From contig CAYQTA010000069.1 in assembly GCA_964420365.1 (NCBI GenBank), forward strand, positions 18,213 to 82,212: DNA of 64,000 nt, given 5' to 3'. This document shows positions 56,940 to 64,000 of the stretch, in pieces (within the stretch, counting starts at the first letter, position 1; each line of letters opens with the position of its first letter). The position numbers and the translations under genes are program-made. Under the pieces are notes generated by a model, which worked only from the letters and a program-made list of their open reading frames with translations, was not told where the DNA came from and made no database searches. Source of the stretch: JAMOQA01 sp964420365. Lineage in GTDB: Bacteria > Acidobacteriota > Polarisedimenticolia > J045.

Positions 56940-59900
56940 TCACTCGACGTCGCCCTCGCCCCGAGGAGACCACCCGGGCTTGAGGATCACTCCCTCGCCG
57001 GTGCGGCCGTTCATCAGGATGGTCAGCGGCTCCTCGAACCGCAGGTGCCGGACCAGCGCGCCGCTCTCCACCGCGGGCTGCTGCGCCAGCCAGTCCCAGT
57101 CGAGAACGCCGTCTCCCAGCTCCGGGTTGACGGTGAAGTAACCGACGCGGAACGACGTCAGGTTCTGGAAGAAGTGGGTTCCCTGCGAGGGCTGGACCTG
57201 GAAGTCCCGGAAGCCGGCCTCGACGATCGCCCGCGCCCCGTTGATGTCCGACCAGGCCACCGGGATCCCCAGCCACGGGTCGGCCGACCCCCAACGCCCC
57301 ACGCCGATCAGCAGGTACCGTACCCCTTCCTCGAGCAGCCGCGCGTTGAACCGCGCGACTTCCTGGGCCGCCTCCCGGCTGCGCGAACGGTCGAAACGAT
57401 GGGCGTCGACGACGACGATGTCCCGTACGTCGTCGATCCGGCCGTGGCCGAGCACGTGCCCGGTGCGGCACAGGACCGCTTCCGCGGGCAGCTCGCCGAT
57501 CTCCAGCTCCTCCTCCTCTCCCGAGAGCGTGAGGGGACGCATCTGGAGGATGGCGAGCTCCTTCGGCCTGCCGGGCGGCGTCGAGTAGTTGACCGCGAAC
57601 TCGATCTCGACCGGCATCGACATGCCCCATTGGCCGATCCGCAGGAGGAGCGTGAGGATCCTGGCGAGGGGAAACACGTCGTACTTGAGGATCGGTGCGA
57701 AGCTGACCAGCCGGACACCGCGCCGCGAGATCCCGTCGTAGATCGCGTCGTTCTCCGGGGACCACGTCGAGGCCAGCGGCCCGAGCGTCCCGTCCTGCTC
57801 CGCCACCGAGAGCGGGTACTTCACCTCCCGGGCGAACGCCTCGTCCTCCGGGGAAACCTCGGGCGCCAGGTCGATCGCCCAGAATTCCCGCTGCGAGTTC
57901 TCCAGCATGTCCTTGACCGAGGAGAACTGGACCAGGTGCTTCGGGTAGCGGGGACAGAACCGGAGGCAGGTCTCCCCGTCGACCACCGTTCGTCCCAGGC
58001 CAAGCGCGACGGCGGCGATTCCATCCTCCGCCCGCAGCGGCGGCGTCGGGTAGAAGTTCCACGAGCGGGCCACCCCGGAAAAGTCCGGGTAGAACCGGTC
58101 CCCGTGGGCCGACCCGACGACCGGCTGCACGATCACCGCCATCTTCTCTTCCTCGAGCCTGTACGGGGTCGCCCGAATGTAGTCCTTGGCCCGGCGCGAG
58201 AAGGTCGACGCGTAGACCCGCTTGACGGTTCGCACCAGGTGCTCGAGCCGCACGTCGACGTCCTCGTGGATGTTCGGCAGCATGAACGTGTCGTAGACGC
58301 CGGTGAACGGCTGGTACTGGGAGTCCTCGAGGAGGCTCGAGGAACGCACCGCCAGGGGTTGCCGGACGCGATCGAGGAAAGCACGCAGGTCCCGCGCCGC
58401 CCGCCCGGGGAAGGGAGCCGCGAGAAAGCGCGCAAGGATTTCCTCGTCGTCGTCGGTCACGAGGGCGAAGTCGCGCAGGTCGTTGGACTCGAGGAACTCG
58501 TCGAAGACGTCCGTTCCCAGGATCACGGCGGGGGGCACGAAGATCCGCACGTCGGGGAAGATCTCGTCGACCCGGTACGTGTCGAGCAGGAGGCGCACGA
58601 AGGCCAGTCCCCGCGCCTTGCCCCCGAGAGACCCGCCGCCGATCCGGGCAAAGCTGGTCTCCGGGTCGAAGTTCTCCGGCGTGAAGTCGATGATGATCCC
58701 CTGCTCGCGTTCCCGCCGGTACTCGGAGATCGAGCGGATCAGCTCCTGGCGCAACGCCTCGAGGCTGGGGAACTCCTCCACCCGCCTCGGCCGCAGCCGG
58801 TGCGCCAGGGCGAACTCGGTCCGCATCTTGAGCCACAGCGAGAAGTGGTTGCGCGCGCCGTGGTAGGCGATCGACTCCGCCGGGACGACCCGCAGCTTCT
58901 CCTCGAGGTCCTTCAGGTCGCGGGCCCGTGCGACCTCGGTGCCGTCCGGCATCCGGAAGACGAAGTCGCCGAAGGCGAAGTGCTCGATCATGAACGAGCG
59001 CAGGTCGTGGAGCAGTGTCGGCGACCCCTTGAGCAGGAACGCGGCGCCCAGTTCCCGGGCCAGCCTCGCGTTCTCGGGCCGGCTCGACTGCATCATCACG
59101 GGGATGTCCGGGTACTGCTCCTTGACGACGCGCACGAAGTCGGCGCCGGCCCGCGGGTCCGAGACACCCCCCCGCGGGAACTGGACGTCGCTCAGGACGC
59201 CGAGCACGTTCTCGCGGTAGCGGTCGAAGGCGGCGACCGCGTCCTCCCAGGTGCTGACCAGGAGGATCTTCGGCCGCGCCCGCATCCGGAGGACCTTGTG
59301 GGACAGGTTCACCCCCTCCGAGATCAGGTTCTGGGAGTGCTTGAAGACCTCCGTGTAGATCAGGGGCAGGAACGAAGAGTAGTAGCGAACGTTGTCCTCG
59401 ACGACCAGGATCACCGGCACGCCAACGGTCCGCGTGTCGTGCTCGACGTTCCACTTGTCCTCGATGTACTTGATGATCGCCAGCAGGATCCGGACGTCTC
59501 CCTGCCAGAGGAAGATCCGCTCGATGTCGGAGACGTCGTTCCGGGCGACGAACTCCTTCAGTTCCCTGTTGTCGTACGCGAGCAGGACGACCGGGACGTC
59601 CAGGCCCTCCTTCTTGAACGCCCGGGCCAGCTCCAGGGCGTTCAGGTCCCCGACGTGGAACGTCGAGATGACGAGGTTGTAGCGACTGTCCTCCCGGGCC
59701 ATCTGGAGGGCCTCCTGGCCCGAGGAGACGAGGGTGAGACCCGGCGTGTGGCGCAGGTTCAGGTCGAGGAACTCGCCGAGGACCAGCTCGTTGAGCTGGC
59801 CGTCTTCCTCGAGGATGAAGCAGTCGTAGAGGCTCGCGACCAGGAGCACGTCCTGGACGCGGTGGCGCATCAGGTCCTGGAAGCCCTGGAAACGGTCCCG

Positions 59901-59942
59901 GCGCACGGCCGGCCGCAGGGTGTCCGGCTCTCTCGGCGTCAT
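56940..59942 (-). CDS. Receiver-bearing PEP-synthase/PPDK-N-like protein
   Basis: A 1000-residue protein. The N-terminal ~400 residues contain two receiver-like regions. The first (VQDVLLVASLYDCFILEEDG, LVISTFHVGDLNALELARA) lacks the standard acceptor. The second (VPVILVVEDNVRYYSSFLPL, NVLGVLSDVQFPRGGVSDPR) keeps acidic residues and an Asp at the acceptor place. Residues ~450-980 resemble the ATP-binding PEP-synthase/PPDK N-domain: IGGGSLGGKARGLAFVRLLL, PLAVRSSSLLEDSQYQPFTG, VEIEFAVN and LAILQMRPL. I do not see the swivelling His domain or PEP-binding barrel, so full PEP synthase activity is unlikely. GGGAGG precedes the ATG. Function as a regulated phosphotransfer enzyme is inferred. Confidence 0.82.
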   Translation of the reverse strand: MTPREPDTLRPAVRRDRFQGFQDLMRHRVQDVLLVASLYDCFILEEDGQLNELVLGEFLDLNLRHTPGLTLVSSGQEALQMAREDSRYNLVISTFHVGDLNALELARAFKKEGLDVPVVLLAYDNRELKEFVARNDVSDIERIFLWQGDVRILLAIIKYIEDKWNVEHDTRTVGVPVILVVEDNVRYYSSFLPLIYTEVFKHSQNLISEGVNLSHKVLRMRARPKILLVSTWEDAVAAFDRYRENVLGVLSDVQFPRGGVSDPRAGADFVRVVKEQYPDIPVMMQSSRPENARLARELGAAFLLKGSPTLLHDLRSFMIEHFAFGDFVFRMPDGTEVARARDLKDLEEKLRVVPAESIAYHGARNHFSLWLKMRTEFALAHRLRPRRVEEFPSLEALRQELIRSISEYRREREQGIIIDFTPENFDPETSFARIGGGSLGGKARGLAFVRLLLDTYRVDEIFPDVRIFVPPAVILGTDVFDEFLESNDLRDFALVTDDDEEILARFLAAPFPGRAARDLRAFLDRVRQPLAVRSSSLLEDSQYQPFTGVYDTFMLPNIHEDVDVRLEHLVRTVKRVYASTFSRRAKDYIRATPYRLEEEKMAVIVQPVVGSAHGDRFYPDFSGVARSWNFYPTPPLRAEDGIAAVALGLGRTVVDGETCLRFCPRYPKHLVQFSSVKDMLENSQREFWAIDLAPEVSPEDEAFAREVKYPLSVAEQDGTLGPLASTWSPENDAIYDGISRRGVRLVSFAPILKYDVFPLARILTLLLRIGQWGMSMPVEIEFAVNYSTPPGRPKELAILQMRPLTLSGEEEELEIGELPAEAVLCRTGHVLGHGRIDDVRDIVVVDAHRFDRSRSREAAQEVARFNARLLEEGVRYLLIGVGRWGSADPWLGIPVAWSDINGARAIVEAGFRDFQVQPSQGTHFFQNLTSFRVGYFTVNPELGDGVLDWDWLAQQPAVESGALVRHLRFEEPLTILMNGRTGEGVILKPGWSPRGEGDVE

Positions 59943-59972
59943 CGGCGGCCTCCCGGAGATGGAGGATACCAG

Positions 59973-60018
59973 CCCCCGGGCGCTGCGCGCCGCCCGGGTC
60001 GCCTTCCGGCGGCCCCTG
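59973..60018. repeat. GC-rich dispersed repeat, partial copy C (inverted)
   Basis: On the reverse strand this reads CAGGGGCCGCCGGAAGGCGA, followed by CCCGGGCGGCGCGCAGCGC, matching the first ~45 bp of copies B1/B2 with a few changes. It lies 30 bp upstream of the PEP-synthase-like gene. Confidence 0.5.
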
Positions 60019-60084
60019 CGCGATCCGCGCGAAGAACGGCCAGGGGCGCCCGGAAGGGCGCCCGAGGGTGCACCGTCGACGAGG

Positions 60085-60110
60085 AACGGGGCCGCCGCAG
60101 CGGCCCCGTT
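60085..60110 (-). terminator. Terminator-like hairpin after gdhA
   Basis: AACGGGGCCGC (60085-60095) pairs with GCGGCCCCGTT (60100-60110), a perfect 11-bp stem with a 4-nt loop, 33 bp past the gdhA stop. Confidence 0.75.
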
Positions 60111-60143
60111 CGCAGGTCTGGCTGGTTCCGGTCGAGCGATCGA

Positions 60144-61505
60144 TCAGACGACGCCCTGGTCCATCATCGCGTTGGCGACCTTGAGGAAGCCGGCGATGTT
60201 GGCGCCGTTGACGTAGTTGCCCGGCGTGCCGTACTCCTCGGCCTTCTCGACGCACGCCTTGTGGATGTTCTTCATGATCTCGCGGAGGCGACGGTCGACC
60301 TCCTCCCGGCTCCAGGAGAGGCGCAGGGAGTTCTGGGACATCTCGAGGCCGGAGACCGCGACGCCACCGGCATTGGCCGCCTTGCCCGGGCCGTAGAGGA
60401 TCTTCTCCTCGAGGAAGACCTTCACGGCGTCGAGGTTGGACGGCATGTTGGCCCCCTCGGAGACCACGTAGACGCCGTTCTTGACCAGGTTCTGGGCGTC
60501 CTTGCCGTTGATCTCGTTCTGGGTGGCGCTGGGGAACGCGCAGTGGGCCTTGTGGTCCCACAGCGGGTTGTAGTCGAGGTTCGGGTCCACCGGGGTGTAG
60601 ACGGCGTTCGGGTACTTCTCGACGTACTCCTTGATCCGGCCGCGGCGGACGTTCTTCAGCTCCATCACGAAATCGAGCTTCTCGCGGGTGATCCCCTCCT
60701 CGTCGTAGATGTAGCCGCCGGAGTCGGAGAGGGTGACCGGCTTGGCGCCGAGCTCGAGGAGCTTCTCGACGGTGTACTGGGCCACGTTCCCGGAACCGGA
60801 GACGAGGCAGACCTTCCCCTCGAGGGTCTCGCCGCGGGTGGCGAGCATCTCGGCGGCGAAGTAGACCGAGCCGTAACCGGTGGCCTCGGGCCGGATCAGG
60901 GAGCCGCCCCAGTTGAGGCCCTTGCCGGTCAGGACGCCGGAGAACTCGTTGGCCAGCTTCTTGTACATCCCGAACAGGTAGCCGATCTCCCGGCCGCCGA
61001 CGCCGATGTCACCGGCGGGAACGTCGGTGTTCGGGCCGATGTGGCGGTACAGCTCGGCCATGAACGACTGGCAGAACCGCATGACCTCGTTGTCCGACTT
61101 GCCCTTCGGGTCGAAGTCGGAGCCGCCCTTGCCGCCGCCCATCGGCAGGGTGGTCAGGGCGTTCTTGAAGACCTGCTCGAAGGCGAGGAACTTCAGGATG
61201 CCGAGGTTGACGGAGGGGTGGAAGCGCAGGCCGCCCTTGTACGGGCCGATCGCGCTGTTCATCTCGATGCGGAAGCCGCGGTTGACCTGGACGTTGCCCT
61301 GGTCGTCCACCCACGGCACGCGGAACATGATGACCCGCTCGGGCTCGACGATCCGCTCGAGGATCCGGGCGGCCCGGTACTCGGGATGGCGGTCGAGCAC
61401 GAGGGCCAGGGACTCGAAGACCTCCTCGACGGCCTGGTGGAACTCCGGCTCGGCCGGGTTCTTGGCCTTCACCTCGGCGATCAGCTCCTTCACGTAGTCA
61501 CTCAT
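60144..61505 (-). CDS. gdhA: NADP-type glutamate dehydrogenase
   Basis: A 453-residue hexameric-type glutamate dehydrogenase that makes glutamate from 2-oxoglutarate and ammonia. The catalytic region PMGGGKGGSDFDPKGKSDNE with the active lysine, PAGDIGVGGREIGYLFGMYK, and GLNWGGSLIRPEATGYGSVY are all intact. The nucleotide-binding domain has CLVSGSGNVAQYTVEKLLEL and VTLSDSGGYIYDEEGITREK. Length and motifs fit the small-subunit biosynthetic class (about 450 residues). NADP preference is inferred from that class. GAAGGAGAAG precedes the ATG. The gene stands alone. Confidence 0.95.
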   Translation of the reverse strand: MSDYVKELIAEVKAKNPAEPEFHQAVEEVFESLALVLDRHPEYRAARILERIVEPERVIMFRVPWVDDQGNVQVNRGFRIEMNSAIGPYKGGLRFHPSVNLGILKFLAFEQVFKNALTTLPMGGGKGGSDFDPKGKSDNEVMRFCQSFMAELYRHIGPNTDVPAGDIGVGGREIGYLFGMYKKLANEFSGVLTGKGLNWGGSLIRPEATGYGSVYFAAEMLATRGETLEGKVCLVSGSGNVAQYTVEKLLELGAKPVTLSDSGGYIYDEEGITREKLDFVMELKNVRRGRIKEYVEKYPNAVYTPVDPNLDYNPLWDHKAHCAFPSATQNEINGKDAQNLVKNGVYVVSEGANMPSNLDAVKVFLEEKILYGPGKAANAGGVAVSGLEMSQNSLRLSWSREEVDRRLREIMKNIHKACVEKAEEYGTPGNYVNGANIAGFLKVANAMMDQGVV

Positions 61506-61698
61506 CTTCTTCTCCTTCGCGGGGCCGGGATGGCCCCGGGTCGCATCCGGCGGGGCCCCACGGCCCCATCACGCGGCCCATCCTACGCCGGGGCATCCCC
61601 CTTCCGGCATCCGGTTTACCATGTAGTCACTCGGGAGTAAGCCGACGCTTTCCGCCCTGCCTTCGCCCGCCGTCCGGCCCCGGGGCCCCGGGAACCGG

Positions 61699-62145
61699 TC
61701 AGGCCAGGAGCTCGGCGAGAAAGGCGTCCAGGTCGGGGGCCTCGAGCAGGCGGCGAAGGCGGTCCTGGTCGCGGACGACCTTGGCGATGGCACCGAGGGC
61801 CTGGACATGCTCGGCGGTGGCCTCCGGGGGGCCGAGGAGGGTGAAGACGAGCCTCACCGGCCTGCCGTCCTGGGCGCCGAAGTCGATCGGCCGCGCGAGC
61901 AGCACGGCGGAGATCCCCACCCCCTTGGCGTCCGGGCAGCGCGCGTGGGGCACGGCGACGCCGGGGAAGATCGCGGTGCTCATGATCCGCTCCCGCTCGA
62001 CCAGGCGGCGGACCGCTCCCTCGGCATCCTCGAGGAAGCCGGTCTCGACCATCCGCTCGGTCACCCACCGGAACAGCTCGTCCCGGCCGTCGACCACGAG
62101 GCCGACGGCGGACCACTCGCGCCGCACCCAGCTCGAGAGGCTCAC
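61699..62145 (-). CDS. PTS EIIA-2 (PtsN-like) domain protein
   Basis: A 148-residue phosphotransferase-type regulator. It has the EIIA-2 fold signature: LFRWVTERMVETGFLEDAEG, IMSTAIFPGVAVPHARCPDA, where the histidine in PHA is the expected phosphorylation site, and RPVRLVFTLLGPPEATAEHV. The C-terminus LRRLLEAPDLDAFLAELLA is typical. PtsN-type proteins regulate nitrogen and potassium functions. Here the ATG overlaps the nuoN stop by 4 bp, an unusual partner, so translation may be coupled to complex I expression. No HPr or EI gene is in view. Confidence 0.88.
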   Translation of the reverse strand: MSLSSWVRREWSAVGLVVDGRDELFRWVTERMVETGFLEDAEGAVRRLVERERIMSTAIFPGVAVPHARCPDAKGVGISAVLLARPIDFGAQDGRPVRLVFTLLGPPEATAEHVQALGAIAKVVRDQDRLRRLLEAPDLDAFLAELLA

Positions 62146-63632
62146 GGCCCGATCATCCCGGAGGCGATTTCCCCGAGGGGCCCGAGCACGAGGCCCGGGG
62201 CCAGCCCGAGGACGATGGTGAGCACGGCGCTGACGGCGAGGACGACGCCGGGCGCCAGCGAGACCGACACGCCGGCCGGCAGGTCACCCGCCGGTTCCCG
62301 CAGGAACATCGTCGTGATCACCCGCAGGTAGTAGGCCGCTCCGACGACGGCCGCGAGCCCCATCACGGCGGCGAGCACCGGGTGCCCGGTCCGCAGCGCC
62401 GTCACGAAGATGACGTACTTGCCGGTGAAACCGCCCATCGGGGGGATCCCGGTCAGGGAGAGCATGAAGACGCCCATGGCGATCGCGAGGAGCGGGCGCC
62501 GCTTCCACAGGCCGGCGAACCGGTCCAGGTGGTCGGCGTCGTCCCCCTGCTCCTCCTGGAACAGCGAGACCACCGCGAAGGCGCCGATCGTCATGAACGT
62601 GTAGACGACCAGGTAGAACAGCAGGTTCCTGGCGCCGATCGCGAGGGGCGCCAGGAGGGCGAGCAGCAGGTAGCCGGCGTGGGCGATCGACGACCACGCG
62701 AGCATCCGCTTGACCCGTACCTGGACGAGAGCGACCAGGTTCCCGCCGATCATCGTCGCCACGGCGAGGGCCGCGATCACCGGGAGCCAGCGCTGGGCCA
62801 GGGCATCCGCCACGTCGGCGGTGCCCGGCAGGAGCCGCAGCAGCACGCCGAAGGCGGCGGCCTTCGTCCCCACGGCCATGAACGCGGTGACCGGCGTCGG
62901 GGCCCCCTGGTAGACGTCCGGCGCCCAGAAGTGGAACGGCACGGCTCCGACCTTGAAGGCGAAGGCGACGAGGATCATCGCGAGGCCCGCCGCCAGGAGC
63001 CCGGCGCGGGCTCCACCGGCCTCCAGCACGCCGCCGGCCGCCGCGGCGACCCGGCCGAGATCGAGGTGCCCCGTCGCCGCGTAGACCAGGGCGATGCCGT
63101 AGACGAGGAACGCCGCCGCGACGGCCCCGAGCAGGAAGTACTTGAACGCCGCCTCGATGGACGCCTCCCGCTCGCGGGTGAGCCCGCTCATCACGTAGAG
63201 CGGAATCGACAGGACCTCGAGGCCCAGGAAGATCATCACGAGGTTGGTCGTGGCGACGAGGATCGTCATCCCGGCGACGGCGATCAGCATCAGCGCGTAG
63301 ATCTCCGGGCGGTGGGCGCGCGCCCGCTCCAGGTAGGCGGGCACCAGGAGAAGGGCGAGGAGCCCGGCGACGGCGAACAGGAGGTCGAGCCACAGCGACA
63401 GCGGGTCCATCACGACCATCGGGCGCCCGGGCAGCCCCGCCGTCTCGCCGGTGGCCCCGGCTCGGAAGAGCAGCCAGGCCGGGAAGAACGCCGCGAGGGC
63501 CATCCCCCCGAGGGAGACCGCCCACAGCCACCTCCGGTCGTCACGCAGCGCGGGAGTGAACAGGAGCAGCAGCAGCCCGTACGCCGCCGGCACCAGGGTG
63601 GGCAACACGACCTGGATCTCGAACTCCGGCAT
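62142..63632 (-). CDS. nuoN: NADH-quinone oxidoreductase subunit N
   Basis: NuoN is one of three antiporter-like membrane subunits of complex I. The 496-residue protein has about 14 membrane helices. Features include LVMIFLGLEVLSIPLYVMSG with the key Glu, EAAFKYFLLGAVAAAFLVYG with the central lysine, AFAFKVGAVPFHFWAPDVYQ and GAPTPVTAFMAVGTKAAAFG, KRMLAWSSIAHAGYLLLALL, and LSLTGIPPMGGFTGKYVIFV. It starts 45 bp after the nuoL-like end. Fully intact. Confidence 0.96.
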   Translation of the reverse strand: MPEFEIQVVLPTLVPAAYGLLLLLFTPALRDDRRWLWAVSLGGMALAAFFPAWLLFRAGATGETAGLPGRPMVVMDPLSLWLDLLFAVAGLLALLLVPAYLERARAHRPEIYALMLIAVAGMTILVATTNLVMIFLGLEVLSIPLYVMSGLTREREASIEAAFKYFLLGAVAAAFLVYGIALVYAATGHLDLGRVAAAAGGVLEAGGARAGLLAAGLAMILVAFAFKVGAVPFHFWAPDVYQGAPTPVTAFMAVGTKAAAFGVLLRLLPGTADVADALAQRWLPVIAALAVATMIGGNLVALVQVRVKRMLAWSSIAHAGYLLLALLAPLAIGARNLLFYLVVYTFMTIGAFAVVSLFQEEQGDDADHLDRFAGLWKRRPLLAIAMGVFMLSLTGIPPMGGFTGKYVIFVTALRTGHPVLAAVMGLAAVVGAAYYLRVITTMFLREPAGDLPAGVSVSLAPGVVLAVSAVLTIVLGLAPGLVLGPLGEIASGMIGP

Positions 63633-63677
63633 CGATCCGTGCTCCCTGCCGACCGGCTCGCGCCGGCCCGGCCGTCG

Positions 63678-64000
63678 TCAGCGCATCATCATCCAGAGGA
63701 CCGCGACCGCACCGCCCAGCAGCCACAGGGCGTAGTGCCGGACGATCCCGTCCTGGAACAGCTTCACCACCTGCCCGGTCAGCTCGGAGGCCGCGGCCGC
63801 GAAGTTCACCGCCCCGTCGACCACCCACCGGTCGAAAACATCCATCCCCCGGGCAATGGCGTAGAACGGCTTCAGCACCAGCTTCCCGTACAGCTCGTCC
63901 ACGAACCACTTGCGGTGCAGCAGCCGGCGCACGTACGCGAACCGCGGCGCCAGCGCCCGCGCCCGCGCCATGTCGTTCCCGTACGCCCACCACGCCAGCC
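63678..64000 (-). CDS. nuoL: NADH-quinone oxidoreductase subunit L, C-terminal end (5' end outside window)
   Basis: The last ~107 residues of a NuoL-type subunit. The frame stays open to the window edge (GLAWWAYGND before the first internal methionine). Diagnostic is LLHRKWFVDELYGKLVLKPF followed by RWVVDGAVNF, the NuoL C-terminal pattern, and a last membrane helix ALWLLGGAVAVLWMMM. NuoL carries the long lateral helix of complex I. It is directly followed by nuoN, so nuoM is not in its usual place between them. Confidence 0.9.
   Translation of the reverse strand, partial: LAWWAYGNDMARARALAPRFAYVRRLLHRKWFVDELYGKLVLKPFYAIARGMDVFDRWVVDGAVNFAAAASELTGQVVKLFQDGIVRHYALWLLGGAVAVLWMMMR

Noticed and set aside
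56850..61640. Forward-strand open frame of about 1,600 codons
   Set aside because: It is antisense to the PEP-synthase-like gene and gdhA, both of which match known families. Long stop-free antisense frames are common in DNA with very GC-rich third positions.

Overview
This is a contiguous piece of a very GC-rich (about 70% by eye) Gram-negative bacterial chromosome. It is dominated by an almost complete flagellar regulon of about 52 kb (1.4-53.4 kb). P- and L-ring genes (flgI, flgH) with a lipobox show an outer membrane. flhF/flhG point to a polar flagellum with controlled number. A sigma54/sigma28 cascade, the order flgF-G-A-H-I-J-M-N-K-L-fliW-csrA, and cheX/cheY are familiar from Desulfobacterota (former Deltaproteobacteria) and neighbouring phyla. 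I cannot name the species from the sequence alone.

Layout. 1-0.9 kb: 3' end of acs. 1.0-1.4 kb: ssrA (tmRNA), reverse strand. 1.4-3.9 kb: two divergent sigma28 promoters driving a small unknown gene and motA-motB-fliL. 4.0-13.7 kb (reverse): rod, ring and hook-junction operon flgF-G-A-H-I-J-M-N-K-L, then fliW-csrA-HDOD. 13.8-24.2 kb (reverse): export and switch operon fliN-like, fliO-P-Q-R, flhB-A-F-G, fliA, fliM, fliN and two unknown small genes. 24.5-28.3 kb (reverse): flgD-flgE and fliK. 28.4-30.8 kb (forward): a CheX/CheC-like fusion protein, cheY and cheX. 31.0-40.6 kb (reverse): flgB-C-fliE-F-G-H-I-J-motE plus a secreted unknown protein, an M23 peptidase and a coiled-coil protein. 40.9-46.8 kb: flrC-like and flrB-like two-component genes with a TPR gene (reverse), and a divergent NtrC-type activator (forward). 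46.9-52.2 kb (reverse): fliT-like, fliS, fliD, flaG and two flagellin genes. 52.4-56.6 kb (forward): GGDEF, PilZ, LuxR-type regulator and MscS channel. 56.9-64.0 kb (reverse): PEP-synthase-like protein with receiver domains, gdhA, PTS IIA, nuoN and the 3' end of nuoL.

How it works together. The control hierarchy can be read from promoter sequences. A sigma70-type promoter precedes the NtrC-family activator at 45423. Six reverse-strand sigma54 sites (-24/-12) sit just upstream of flgF, the fliN-like/export operon, flgD, fliK, flgB and the TPR-flrB-flrC operon. Six sigma28 sites precede both flagellin genes, motA, cheY, the CheX/CheC-like gene and the unknown 92-residue gene. fliA and its anti-sigma flgM lie in sigma54 operons, so sigma28 genes should wait for hook completion. 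Each of the six sigma54 promoters has a dyad GGCA-N5-T(G/T)CC 50-135 bp upstream, a likely binding site for the activator. FliW and CsrA add post-transcriptional control of flagellin.

The least explained parts are the sigma28-driven unknown gene, the CheX-like/pseudo-receiver fusion, two small genes at the end of the switch operon, the peptidase/coiled-coil trio in the basal-body operon, a dispersed GC-rich palindromic repeat, and the receiver-bearing PEP-synthase-like protein.
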